DNA of 64,000 nucleotides, from positions 62,001 to 126,000 of the forward strand of contig CAJTYS010000003.1 in assembly GCA_910583765.1 (NCBI GenBank), read 5' to 3'. Below the pieces are notes generated by a model, which saw only the letters and a list, made by a program, of their open reading frames with translations, made no database searches and was not told where the DNA came from. Made by a program: the position numbers and the translations under genes. Shown piece by piece: positions 53,517 through 62,316 of the stretch. Every line of letters starts with the position of its first letter. Positions within the stretch are counted from its first letter, which is position 1. This DNA comes from an uncultured Eubacteriales bacterium. GTDB taxonomy: Bacteria > Bacillota > Clostridia > Peptostreptococcales > Anaerovoracaceae.

Positions 53517-53662
53517 AATTCACGGTATAATGAACGCATGAAATTAGGACGGCGTTGCCGCAAGGATGCGTTCATTGAATCATGAATCCTATTTGTATTT
53601 TCAGAGGAAATTCACGGTATAATGAACCCATGAAAAGGTGATTCATGGTATAATAGACATGA
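53517..53662 (+). repeat. Tandem promoter-like repeats with cruciform element (copy 2 of dispersed repeat)
   Basis: TTCACGGTATAATGAACGCATGAAA (53519 on) recurs nearly exactly at 53611 and in degraded form at 53642 (TTCATGGTATAATAGAC). After the first copy, AATGAACGCAT and ATGCGTTCATT form an 11-base inverted repeat around CGGC-GTT-GCCG. The same block is at 28480-28558. All three contain TATAAT; the last could serve the LuxR-type gene. This explains most of the gene-free stretch 53241-53734. Confidence 0.7.
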
Positions 53663-53734
53663 TAATAACGGATGCGTGACTGCTGCGCCGCAGCGTCCAT
53701 TCGCGATCTAAATTTATGTTATGGAGGCGTTTCA

Positions 53735-54829
53735 ATGATTTCTCATTTAGATTATTCGGAAGTGAAACATGCGAATCAGATCATACACAATCTTTATAAT
53801 ATCGACCTGCCGCTGCACAACAGGATCATCAATTTCCTCAACGAAGTCGTCCAACTGATCTATTTTGATCGAGCCACGATCCTCTTTTACTACAAAGACG
53901 AGAATGAAGTCTATCACAAGCATTCTTCTATGTCTTTGAATTGGGACAAGCAGGCGGACACTGTGAAGCAGTACGACACCTATTACTGTCAGTTTGACGA
54001 TACATTGCCTGTTTTTGACCAGCCTTCTCCCATCATTTTTCGCTCCAGCGCTTTCTTTAACCAGGAAACCAGGATGAAAAACGTCTATTGGACCGATTAT
54101 TTGATCCCCAGCAATTGCATCTATTCCTTGGAAGGGAACCTGCAGATCAAGACCCATAAGATCAAGGGGGCGTTCAACTTTTATCGGGGCGAGGAAAAAG
54201 CTGATTTTTCCGAGAAAGACGTGGCGCTCATGGCCCTGCTCCAGCCTCATCTCTCCAATGTGCTGAAATATTATGGCGAAGAAAAGGATGCTACCAGCAT
54301 TTTTTTCATGCTGGAAAACTACAATTGCGTGGGAATCGCCATGCTGGACGGGTTTTGCGATGTAGTCCGGAGCAATTCCACCTACCAGGCTTTGATTCAT
54401 TCTAGCCAGAACAGTGCGTCCATTATCAATAAGATCAACAGCCTGTGCAGCAAGCTTTCTTCTGTGAAAACCTTTACTGGAGAAGGTGCGTCCGTTGAGT
54501 ATAAATTTGAAGACACGCCGATTTTCATCTCTGTTTCCAAGCTTTCAGAGGCAGCCTCCCAAGGCGATGCCCAGTACATCTGCATGCTTTACGATTTATC
54601 CTATTTTATCGCTAAAACTTTGGACCAGACAAAGGAAAAATACACCCTGACCGCCAGAGAATTCGATATTTTGAAAGCCGTTTTAAAGGGAAAAAGCAAC
54701 GAGGAAATCGCATCTGAGTTGTATTTGTCGCTTCCAACCGTAAAAAAATATTTGACCTCCATTTACAGTAAAATGGACATCAAAAATCAAAAGCAGATCT
54801 TTGAAAAGCTAAAGCTCCAGGAGACGTGA
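53735..54829 (+). CDS. LuxR-type transcriptional regulator
   Basis: 364 residues. A sensory N-terminal region (~1-290, GAF/PAS-like, no clear family) is followed by a C-terminal LuxR helix-turn-helix at ~300-360: LTAREFDILKAVLKGKSNEEIASELYLSLPTVKKYLTSIYSKMDI. There is no receiver Asp, so it is a one-component regulator. ATG 53735 follows ATGGAGGCG; an upstream in-frame start at 53672 has no RBS. Convergent to the locus 3 genes and the only regulator nearby, so it probably senses the locus 3 substrate. Confidence 0.9.
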   Translation: MISHLDYSEVKHANQIIHNLYNIDLPLHNRIINFLNEVVQLIYFDRATILFYYKDENEVYHKHSSMSLNWDKQADTVKQYDTYYCQFDDTLPVFDQPSPIIFRSSAFFNQETRMKNVYWTDYLIPSNCIYSLEGNLQIKTHKIKGAFNFYRGEEKADFSEKDVALMALLQPHLSNVLKYYGEEKDATSIFFMLENYNCVGIAMLDGFCDVVRSNSTYQALIHSSQNSASIINKINSLCSKLSSVKTFTGEGASVEYKFEDTPIFISVSKLSEAASQGDAQYICMLYDLSYFIAKTLDQTKEKYTLTAREFDILKAVLKGKSNEEIASELYLSLPTVKKYLTSIYSKMDIKNQKQIFEKLKLQET

Positions 54830-54849
54830 GTCGCTTTCCAAAAAAGCAG

Positions 54850-54883
54850 CAAGGCTGCTCATCCCAATGGATCAACAGCCTTG
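54850..54883. terminator. Hairpin between LuxR-type gene and mutase paralog 3
   Basis: CAAGGCTG (54850-54857) and CAGCCTTG (54876-54883) lie between the two convergent stop codons. On the minus strand it runs into TGCTTTTTTGG. Likely the terminator of the mutase operon and possibly of both genes. Confidence 0.6.
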
Positions 54884-54907
54884 TCACTGATGTCAAATGT
54901 CAACAAT

Positions 54908-56677
54908 TTATTGCGCCTTCAATACATCCATGGTGTCTGCCAGGTCATTGTAAGCATATACCCCTAAATCCAGCAGCATGTCGCTGATTTCGGTGGGTTC
55001 CGAGTGTCCAGGGAGAATGGCGTTCAGCTTTCCGCCTATAAAGAAATTATATTTCTTTCCCCTGTCCTTTGCCAGCTGCAGCAGCTGCCTTCCATAATCC
55101 AGAGCCTGCCCGTTATGGCAGCTGATGGCCACGTTGACCGCACCCTCTTCATCCGCGAAATCCAACATGTCTATGGCATCCATATCCACACCGCCATTGA
55201 TCACCGTGGCACCAAATGCTTTTAGCACGCCTTCTACAAGAATGATTCCATAAGTGTGCGCGTCCCCTGAGCCGATGACGATCTTTTTTCCTGCCAGATC
55301 ATCTTCCCCATATCCTTTGGCCTTCAATTCCTGGATGATCTCATCCTTCATTTCCACCGTCTGCCTGCCTAATACTGTTGGATAGAAAGGTTTGATCTCC
55401 GTGGTGCCTTTTTTGTATGTGGTCGGGTGGAAAGCCTGCTCGAATTTGATGGGGTCAAAATGCTTCAAAGTCAAAATCATTTCCAACGGGTCCTTCACAT
55501 CAATCCCAGCCTCTTGGAATCCTCCCATGGCATTGTGGAAGAACGCCTTTCCCTGTTCCTCCATGACTGCTGCCATTTCTTCCAGCTTGCTAAAATCCAT
55601 GAACGGCAGCCATTCATCCGCCTTTTCTTCCGTGCGCTTGCCGGCGACAAAGATATCCCACAGCTCATCCATGGTGGGCACGGCGATCTTTTCTGTGATA
55701 GCCACAGGGTTGATGCCCAGCCCCATGCGATATTTCTTTTCTGCGATGATCTCAAAGAGCATCTCTTGACAGCTGGTCCCAAAATTCCCGTTGATATCAT
55801 GGTCCCACTGCATGTTGGTGGAGCCGTTGATATAGGACATGACCGGATGCTCCTCTGTTGATAACAGCCTATGGAGCGCCAGAGGAATGGCAAGCCTAGT
55901 GTCAATCTCACTGAGCAGCCCGCCAAAGCTGATGGAATACCCTGCGCCGCACAGCTTGGCGCAGATATAATGCTCCACCAGCGCGTACCCGATATAGGAA
56001 GCGCAGTCTATGAAATAGCCTGGGAATCCATCATCCAGATATGTTTCCACTGCGAACTGTTCCTCTCGTTTCGAGGCCATGATACCCAGAGCCACCACCA
56101 TATCGGAGAAACGCTTCACTTCATCGTCAAATCCAGGATGATCCCAAATGAACTGAGAAAACTCCCCAACTCTCGGCGAACCTGCCTTCAGTGCGTTGAT
56201 GGTCGTTTCTATGGCATTGGGCGTGACCAAATGATGATCCGCGAAAATCACATCCACAGGTGCCGCTTCCATATGCTTGAGATAATCCTCCAGTCCCTCC
56301 ATGATGTAGCTGGTGGTGGCTGGCGCTTTGTCCCGATATTCTTTGGGCAGCCCCATCAATTGACTGGGTATGGTCTGAATCAAATTCAGCTCGTACCCTA
56401 GGCTTTCCGCTCTTCTGTGAAGTTCTGCGATAGCTTCCACCTCTTCATCAATGGTAGCCAGCCCTACCAGCAGATCCCATACGATCTTGCCTTCCCGCAT
56501 GCATTCTTTCTTGTAATCCATATGGCAGGTATATTTACCATCGCTTTCCCTGATGAACCGGCTTCTGCCCGCTTCAAAGGAATTCCCGATTTCTAATCCT
56601 TTTTTCACCAAATCCATTCCCGACTCATGAGGTTCCGGCTTGATGCTCTTTATATAATCCAACATCACGTTATCCAT
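54908..56677 (-). CDS. B12-dependent mutase-like protein, paralog 3
   Basis: 589 residues, very similar along its length to paralog 2. It shares FEAGRSRFIRESDGKYTCHMDYKKECMREGK, NMQWDHDINGNFGTSCQEMLFEI, ITEKIAVPTMDEL, YPTVLGRQT and the B12 domain with D472-A-H474-T-Y-G, ISCHNGQALDYG and IGGKLNAILPGHSEPTEI. Start at 56677 places AGGTGG 6 bases upstream (an ATG two codons earlier has no spacing). No HyuA-like gene is beside it, so it may share the ATPase of locus 1 or 2. Last gene of the locus 3 transcript, after EamA and the small winged-helix gene. Confidence 0.82.
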   Translation of the reverse strand: MDNVMLDYIKSIKPEPHESGMDLVKKGLEIGNSFEAGRSRFIRESDGKYTCHMDYKKECMREGKIVWDLLVGLATIDEEVEAIAELHRRAESLGYELNLIQTIPSQLMGLPKEYRDKAPATTSYIMEGLEDYLKHMEAAPVDVIFADHHLVTPNAIETTINALKAGSPRVGEFSQFIWDHPGFDDEVKRFSDMVVALGIMASKREEQFAVETYLDDGFPGYFIDCASYIGYALVEHYICAKLCGAGYSISFGGLLSEIDTRLAIPLALHRLLSTEEHPVMSYINGSTNMQWDHDINGNFGTSCQEMLFEIIAEKKYRMGLGINPVAITEKIAVPTMDELWDIFVAGKRTEEKADEWLPFMDFSKLEEMAAVMEEQGKAFFHNAMGGFQEAGIDVKDPLEMILTLKHFDPIKFEQAFHPTTYKKGTTEIKPFYPTVLGRQTVEMKDEIIQELKAKGYGEDDLAGKKIVIGSGDAHTYGIILVEGVLKAFGATVINGGVDMDAIDMLDFADEEGAVNVAISCHNGQALDYGRQLLQLAKDRGKKYNFFIGGKLNAILPGHSEPTEISDMLLDLGVYAYNDLADTMDVLKAQ

Positions 56678-56749
56678 TTTCATCCACCTTTCCGCGCCTT
56701 TATTTTATGGATCAGAGACAGCCTCTTGGCCGCCCCTGATCCCAATCTC

Positions 56750-57028
56750 CTAATGTTTCTTTGGAATGTACTTGATCCTCGATTTTCCAAAATCCGTGAC
56801 TTCATAGTGAACTTGCAGCACGCCCTTTTCATCATATTCCACGTTCGTTTCCCGGATCATGTTAACACCGAGCAATGCCTGCATGTAATCATCCATACGG
56901 TTATAGTTCATCTGCCGTTCACCGGCATACTCATCCTTGATAGCCTCCATGACTTCTTGGGTGGTCACAGGATGTCCCACTTGGGAAAGATATTCAAAGA
57001 CTCTTAGCTTTAATGGTAATTTATCCAT
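56750..57028 (-). CDS. Small winged-helix protein paired with EamA transporter (copy B)
   Basis: 92 residues, paralog of 40841-41128: LPLKLRVFEYLSQVGHPVTTQEVMEAIKDEYAGERQ, RMDDYMQALLGVNMI, and a C-terminal YEVTDFGKSRIKYIPKKH. Start at 57028 is fixed by AAGGAGG; the longer open frame upstream lies in the EamA gene. Keeping this gene with both EamA copies and B12 genes argues for a joint function, for example local regulation, but no family is recognised. Confidence 0.75.
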   Translation of the reverse strand: MDKLPLKLRVFEYLSQVGHPVTTQEVMEAIKDEYAGERQMNYNRMDDYMQALLGVNMIRETNVEYDEKGVLQVHYEVTDFGKSRIKYIPKKH

Positions 57029-57045
57029 ACTTCCATCCTCCTTGA

Positions 57046-58107
57046 TCAATTGTTTCTCAGTTTCACTAAATCCTTCGGGTTGCCCACTACCATCATAACG
57101 CCGATGAATATGACCACGCATCCAATGATGGCCTGTCCTGTGATGGCATAGCTGCCGATCCCCATTGCCAGGAACAAATATCCTACAGGAATGCTCCATA
57201 GGGAGTAAGTGACATTGACACAAAGCGACCTGCCGGCGCCTGCCCTTGGGAAGGCATTGTAGATGCTCAAGTAAGAAACGCCTGCCAACGCGGAAGCTGC
57301 CAGGATCCAGAGGATTGGAGTCCCTGCGCTGAAAGCCTCCGCCATCATAGAAAATCCTAAGGTGACATCGCCGGCGATCAATCCTGCTGCTGGTACGAAC
57401 AGGATCAGGAACATGAGCCCTGAGCCAAAGGTCCGATAAATCCCGCAGGCAGTGGCTGAATCGGTCATGTCAGCGGCATAGATGCAGCAAACGCCTTCAA
57501 TGCCCCAGCCAACAGATGAAAGGACCGCGAAGAGCAGGCCAATGGCAAAATATGGGTACTCTTTTCCTGTTGGCGGTGCCCAGGACACGATCAACACACC
57601 TGCCACCGCAATGACGATTCCCAGCCAGATCCTGGCGTTCATGTTTTCTTTAAACAGGATCCTGCCTGCGATAGCGCCCACGATAGGGGATGTGCCGCCA
57701 ATAGCCAGCGCATACGTAGGTTCACACAGGTTAATGGCGATTAAACTGGCTCCTGTGGCAAAAGGCCCTCCGAAAAATGCCGCCAACAAAGTTGCCGCGC
57801 CGATCTTCGTTTTCAAAAGCCTGCCGTATTCTTTCAGACTCCTTCCTGTGGCTAGATTGATCACCAGCACCCAGATGCCGGAGAATAGATCATTCAGACA
57901 GCCTGTGACAATAGATGCCACCGCGATGACAGAAACCGTATACGCAGGGTTAGCAAAAGGAGACATGCCTCCTGCCACACCCATGATATTCCCGTAAAAA
58001 GCCCAGGTGACCGCAGCGCTGCAAGCCCACAAAAGACCAGTGGCAGCATATCTGATTTTACGCTTCTCCAACGCCTGCTGGGGCGTGATCTGATTCAAAG
58101 TATTCAT
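57046..58107 (-). CDS. EamA/DMT-family transporter (copy B)
   Basis: 353 residues, ten TM helices in two repeats; GGTSPIVGAIAGRILFKENMNARIWLGIVIAVAGVLIVSWAPP matches the equivalent block of copy A. AAGGAG before the ATG. Situated 17 bases ahead of the small winged-helix gene and upstream of mutase paralog 3, mirroring locus 2 although the gene order relative to the mutase is different. Confidence 0.87.
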   Translation of the reverse strand: MNTLNQITPQQALEKRKIRYAATGLLWACSAAVTWAFYGNIMGVAGGMSPFANPAYTVSVIAVASIVTGCLNDLFSGIWVLVINLATGRSLKEYGRLLKTKIGAATLLAAFFGGPFATGASLIAINLCEPTYALAIGGTSPIVGAIAGRILFKENMNARIWLGIVIAVAGVLIVSWAPPTGKEYPYFAIGLLFAVLSSVGWGIEGVCCIYAADMTDSATACGIYRTFGSGLMFLILFVPAAGLIAGDVTLGFSMMAEAFSAGTPILWILAASALAGVSYLSIYNAFPRAGAGRSLCVNVTYSLWSIPVGYLFLAMGIGSYAITGQAIIGCVVIFIGVMMVVGNPKDLVKLRNN

Positions 58108-58123
58108 AATGATCTCCTTCCTG

Positions 58124-58228
58124 TTATTTAGTATTGCATAAGTTCAATGATAACGCCAAATGGAATCCCATTGCTTTTTCAATGCTCTCCACCACAACGC
58201 CCACATGTCCGATTCCTAAAATTTTCAT
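58124..58228 (-). pseudogene. Truncated VOC-family gene (34-codon remnant)
   Basis: With a good RBS (AAAGGAGA) and ATG at 58228, it reads MKILGIGHVGVVVESIEKAM, the standard start of epimerase/glyoxalase-like VOC proteins with the first metal His, then loses similarity (GFHLALSLNLCNTK) and stops. The family is normally ~130-150 residues. Lies between the hydroxylase and EamA genes, so a VOC enzyme was probably part of locus 3, as at locus 1 (8586-9047). Nothing else is seen in 58229-58381. Confidence 0.65.
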
Positions 58229-58381
58229 GATTTCTCCTTTCTGTTCCTCGTGTTTTTCTGTACATCCGCGGTATGCCGTTCCTTATGCTTTAAGTTTACA
58301 GACTATTTGAAACTTTTCCTACCATCTTACATACATGTTCCATACCCACGAAAGGATAATTCTATGATACTTTTGTTTCAT

Positions 58382-61225
58382 TTACTTTGGATTGTTTCTG
58401 ATATATTCCATTTCCTCTTTGAAATCCGTCCCTAGGAAATACCGCTTTGGCGGTTCTATGGTTTTCCCGGCGGCTAGCGCGTCGATCCCGGCTTTTACCT
58501 TTTCCGGTGATGCGGGCAGCTCGTAGATTCTTACGCCGCAGGCATCTTTGATGGCATTGATCACAGCCATGTGGCCGCCTGACTGATAGGCTTCCGACGC
58601 ACCGGAAGAGCCGAACGGATTGCTCGTTCTGTATGTGGTATTATGGATAATATGAAACTGATCCGGGATCTCCTTGATAGTCGGCACGCCGCCTCGGAGA
58701 GGATCCGTATGTTTGGTCACATCCTCGTAATTTTCTGTAAGGGCAAAGCCGATGCTGTGAGACATGCCACCGTAAGCCTGTCCATTGAGAGCTTCTATGT
58801 CACCGATCACCCCCACGTCATCTACGCAGGTCATGCCGATCACTGTGGTTTTGCCTGTGGCCGTGTCCACTTCCACCTCTGCCAGGAAGAGGGCATAACA
58901 GTATTCTGGCTGCGGGTTGCCTACGCCTGTGTTGGGGTCCATTTCTACGACAGAACGATCCTCCTTGTTGGCGTACATGCCTTCGTATTTCGTAGGGATC
59001 CCTTGGTCTACCATTTCCTCATAGGTCCTGTATGTGCCATCTGATTTCCGCATGGCGTTCATCAAAGCTTCCGCTGCCCTGACCACCGCTTTGCCGTTCA
59101 TATAATGCTGTCTGGAAGCAGCGCTTTCGCCGCTGTTTGGGCAATGCTTGGAGTCGTTTTGGATCAGCACAATGTCATCTGGGGTGACTCCTAATGGTTT
59201 GAGCGCTTCCAGCGTACAATGGAGTGAACCAACGTCTCCGCCCTGCCCCACATCTTCCCAGGTGTCATATTTCACGAATTTGCCATCTTCCCGAAGCTCT
59301 AGGTAAACCGTGCATTCGTCAGCTTCGCCTTCTGTCACTTTATAGCCGCCCCATGCCAGACCCACGCCTCTTCTCTTCTCAGGCCGATCCTTTGCCTTAG
59401 CTTCCGCAGCTGCTTTCTCATAAACGGGCTGAAGCTTTTCCATCATTTCTTCCATTGGATAATTGGGAAACAAGGCGCTGGTGATGTTGGAATCTCCTGG
59501 CCTAGCGATATTGTTCCACCGGAATTCAAATGGATCCATCCCCAGCTTTTCCGCCATCATGTCCATCAGAGCCTCTGAGGTGGTGTAAGCTTGGGGCGAG
59601 CCATAGCCTCTGTACGCTGTTCCGTAGGAATGGTTCGTGGTCGCCACTCTTGCCACGCCTATAGCGTTTGGCACATTGTATGGGAAAAAGAGGAACCTCG
59701 CATATGGAGAAATGATATCATCGCCCAGCTCGTCATATGCCCCATGATCGATCCCCGCGTCAAATTCCACTGCCAGGATCTTGCCGTCATCATCACAGGC
59801 CAGCCTAGCGTTGCAGTAGGATGGGGAGCGCTTGCCGGAAAAGGCCATGTACTGCTGATAAGTCATGGAAAATGCCACCGGCTTGTCATCGCAGGCAATA
59901 CAGGCGATGGCTGCTATGGCATAAGTAGCCGCCGCGATGCCCCACCCAAAACAGCCGCCAGTGGGGTTGGCGATGACTCTGATCTTTTCTTCGGGCAGGC
60001 CTGTGGCCTCCGCGATGTCTCCAAGATTGGTGTAAACTGCCTGAGACTTGCAATGAATGGTCAGCAGCCCATCGTCTCCCCAATACGCCTGGACCGTGTC
60101 CCCTTCTATTGGCATATGCGGCTCTCTGGAAGAATAAAAACTGCCTTCCACTACATGCGGCGCGTCATCAAAAATCTGAAAAGTATCATAACCCGCGCCT
60201 TTAAGCACTGGCTGCCGGGACCACACATTAGGATGATCCTCATGGATACGGATAGCGTCCGGCATGGCCGCTTCTAAATAATTGGTATACGCAGGAAGAG
60301 CTTCATATTCGATGGTCACCTTATCAGCCGCAGCCATAGCGTGGGCCTTTGTGTCAGCGGCCACCAGCGCCACGATATCACCGTAATTTACGATCTTATC
60401 TTCTACGAGCAGCACATGAGTCGGCTCGCTGGCCGTGCTCCACGGTAGGAAGGTGAACATATTTAATCGGTTACTGCCTTTGATGTCCTTATGGGTAATG
60501 ACTTTATATACGCCTTCCATGGCTTCTGCTTCCTGGGTATTGATCTTAAGCACCTTCGCATGGTGCGCCACCTTTGGCTGCACCATGACCACATGAAGGG
60601 TTTCCGGAGGCATCTTCAATTCCATATCATCTCCATAATCCGTCACGCCGCATACCTTTCCTAGCGCCGCTGGTCTTGGCAGGGCTTTTCCGTAATACGC
60701 TTTGTCCTCTGGCATAGGCAGCTTGATGTCCTCAATGCTGCATTGGCCTCTCATGACTTTCGCTGCCGCTATGACAGCGTTGACGATTTGCTTGTAGCCT
60801 GTGCAGCGGCATAGATTCCGATGTTTATGGAACCAGTCCCTGATTTCTTCTCTGGTTGGATCTGGGTTTTCCTGCAATAACTGATATGCGGACACAATGA
60901 ACCCTGGCGAGCAGAATCCGCACTGAACAGCGCCATAGTTCATGAACGCCACCTGCAGGGGATGCGGATGCATAGGGCTTCCGATTCCTTCGATGGTGAT
61001 CACGCTGCTGTATTCCTCAATGTTCTGTATTTTTTTCGTGCAGGACCGGATCACCTTTCCATTTAAAATCACAGAACACGCACCGCACACGCCAACGCCG
61101 CATCCTACCTTCGTCCCTGTGAGGCCCAGTCTTCTGATCACGTCTGATAATGTGTCTTTCTCTGGATCACAGATGAACATTCTGTCAGCGCCGTTGATGT
61201 TCAATGTCATTTTTCTTAATTTCAT
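58382..61225 (-). CDS. Molybdenum hydroxylase, aldehyde-oxidoreductase (Mop) type
   Basis: 947 residues in one chain. The [2Fe-2S] plant-ferredoxin domain has Cys42, Cys47, Cys50 and Cys62; the second [2Fe-2S] helical domain has QCGFC and LCRC (to ~150). The Mo-cofactor part (~180-930) has GGCFGWG, AYRGYGSPQA and the catalytic Glu region SSGASEAY. There is no FAD domain, as in Desulfovibrio Mop, so electrons go to another carrier. ATG 61225 follows GGGAGC. Maturation genes are at 24683-26732. Substrate could be an aldehyde or N-heterocycle. Confidence 0.9.
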   Translation of the reverse strand: MKLRKMTLNINGADRMFICDPEKDTLSDVIRRLGLTGTKVGCGVGVCGACSVILNGKVIRSCTKKIQNIEEYSSVITIEGIGSPMHPHPLQVAFMNYGAVQCGFCSPGFIVSAYQLLQENPDPTREEIRDWFHKHRNLCRCTGYKQIVNAVIAAAKVMRGQCSIEDIKLPMPEDKAYYGKALPRPAALGKVCGVTDYGDDMELKMPPETLHVVMVQPKVAHHAKVLKINTQEAEAMEGVYKVITHKDIKGSNRLNMFTFLPWSTASEPTHVLLVEDKIVNYGDIVALVAADTKAHAMAAADKVTIEYEALPAYTNYLEAAMPDAIRIHEDHPNVWSRQPVLKGAGYDTFQIFDDAPHVVEGSFYSSREPHMPIEGDTVQAYWGDDGLLTIHCKSQAVYTNLGDIAEATGLPEEKIRVIANPTGGCFGWGIAAATYAIAAIACIACDDKPVAFSMTYQQYMAFSGKRSPSYCNARLACDDDGKILAVEFDAGIDHGAYDELGDDIISPYARFLFFPYNVPNAIGVARVATTNHSYGTAYRGYGSPQAYTTSEALMDMMAEKLGMDPFEFRWNNIARPGDSNITSALFPNYPMEEMMEKLQPVYEKAAAEAKAKDRPEKRRGVGLAWGGYKVTEGEADECTVYLELREDGKFVKYDTWEDVGQGGDVGSLHCTLEALKPLGVTPDDIVLIQNDSKHCPNSGESAASRQHYMNGKAVVRAAEALMNAMRKSDGTYRTYEEMVDQGIPTKYEGMYANKEDRSVVEMDPNTGVGNPQPEYCYALFLAEVEVDTATGKTTVIGMTCVDDVGVIGDIEALNGQAYGGMSHSIGFALTENYEDVTKHTDPLRGGVPTIKEIPDQFHIIHNTTYRTSNPFGSSGASEAYQSGGHMAVINAIKDACGVRIYELPASPEKVKAGIDALAAGKTIEPPKRYFLGTDFKEEMEYIRNNPK

Positions 61226-61247
61226 AATGGCTCCCTTCCTTGATTGC

Positions 61248-62303
61248 CTACTGCTCATCAGGATACAGCAGTACTTTCAGTCCTTCTCTTGATTCCAGGA
61301 GTTCAAACCCCTTCTTGTACTGGCTCAGAGGCAATTTATGCGTGATCAGCTTTTCCAGCTCCAGCTTTTTGCTTGTTAGCAGCCTGACCGCCATGTCCCA
61401 TGCGTCATAAATCTCTCCAAAGGAAAAGACGATTTTGCAGGCTTTGAGCAGGAACTGGTTCCAGTTCACCTTGATTTCTTCAGCCGCTGTTTCACCCAGC
61501 ACTACGATGGTCCCTGTTTTTTTGATCAGCCAGGGCATCATGGCAATGGCGGGACCCGCCCCGGAAGCCTCGATGATCACATCCGCGCCGCGGCCCTTCG
61601 TCCCCTGGCCGATGATTTCGCAGATGTCTTCCTGCTCTATGTTGACTACCAGATCAATGGCCTCAATGCTGCGGGCAATAGGCAGTCTGACTGCCTCATC
61701 CACATCCGTGCCTGTTACGATAACCTTCGCTGCTCCCAAGGCTTTTGCGGCCATGGCGGCCATTAGGCCAATCGTTCCGCAGCCCTGAACCATGACGATA
61801 TCCTGAGGCCGCACCGTTTCCTTTACATATTCTGCCTGACAGACCACATTCAGCGGTTCCGCCATGGCCCCTTCTTCAACCGTGACCCGGTCATCAAGCT
61901 TGAAAAGGAAGCGTTCCGGTGTGCAGTAATACTCTGCCCAGCCGCCATTTTCATCATAGCCCACGGCTTTTCCATCAGGACAAAAATTTGTCATTCCCCT
62001 TCTGCAGAATTCGCATGTGCCGCAGGCTCCTTTATCCAGCTGCGCCACTACCCGGTCCCCTACCTTCCAGTCTGTGACCAGTTCTCCTACTCTGGAAATC
62101 TCACCGCAGAACTCGTGTCCCACTACAACAGGGGGCGTATAGAAATGGTTGTCATGATACAGATGGAGTTCACTGCCGCAAATGCCGATACATTTTACGC
62201 GGATTTCTACTTCATCCGGCTTTGGCGCTTTTCGTTCCACTTCCGTATAGATCCAGCCCTCTTTTCCGTCCCGCTGTTTTACCACAGCTTTCATAAGTTC
62301 CAT
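61248..62303 (-). CDS. Zinc-dependent medium-chain alcohol dehydrogenase
   Basis: 351 residues. Catalytic Zn site Cys/His/Glu in GICGSELHLYH and VGHEFCGE; structural Zn Cys cluster CGTCEFCRRGMTNFC; and NAD loop GCGTIGLMAAMAA. Nearest layouts are threonine/sorbitol/butanediol dehydrogenases, which use NAD(H) on secondary alcohols. GGAGG lies 7 bases ahead of the ATG. It follows the TPP enzyme gene by 13 bases and precedes the Mo hydroxylase by 22, so all three are one operon. Confidence 0.93.
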   Translation of the reverse strand: MELMKAVVKQRDGKEGWIYTEVERKAPKPDEVEIRVKCIGICGSELHLYHDNHFYTPPVVVGHEFCGEISRVGELVTDWKVGDRVVAQLDKGACGTCEFCRRGMTNFCPDGKAVGYDENGGWAEYYCTPERFLFKLDDRVTVEEGAMAEPLNVVCQAEYVKETVRPQDIVMVQGCGTIGLMAAMAAKALGAAKVIVTGTDVDEAVRLPIARSIEAIDLVVNIEQEDICEIIGQGTKGRGADVIIEASGAGPAIAMMPWLIKKTGTIVVLGETAAEEIKVNWNQFLLKACKIVFSFGEIYDAWDMAVRLLTSKKLELEKLITHKLPLSQYKKGFELLESREGLKVLLYPDEQ

Positions 62304-62316
62304 CTGTCAGCCTCCT

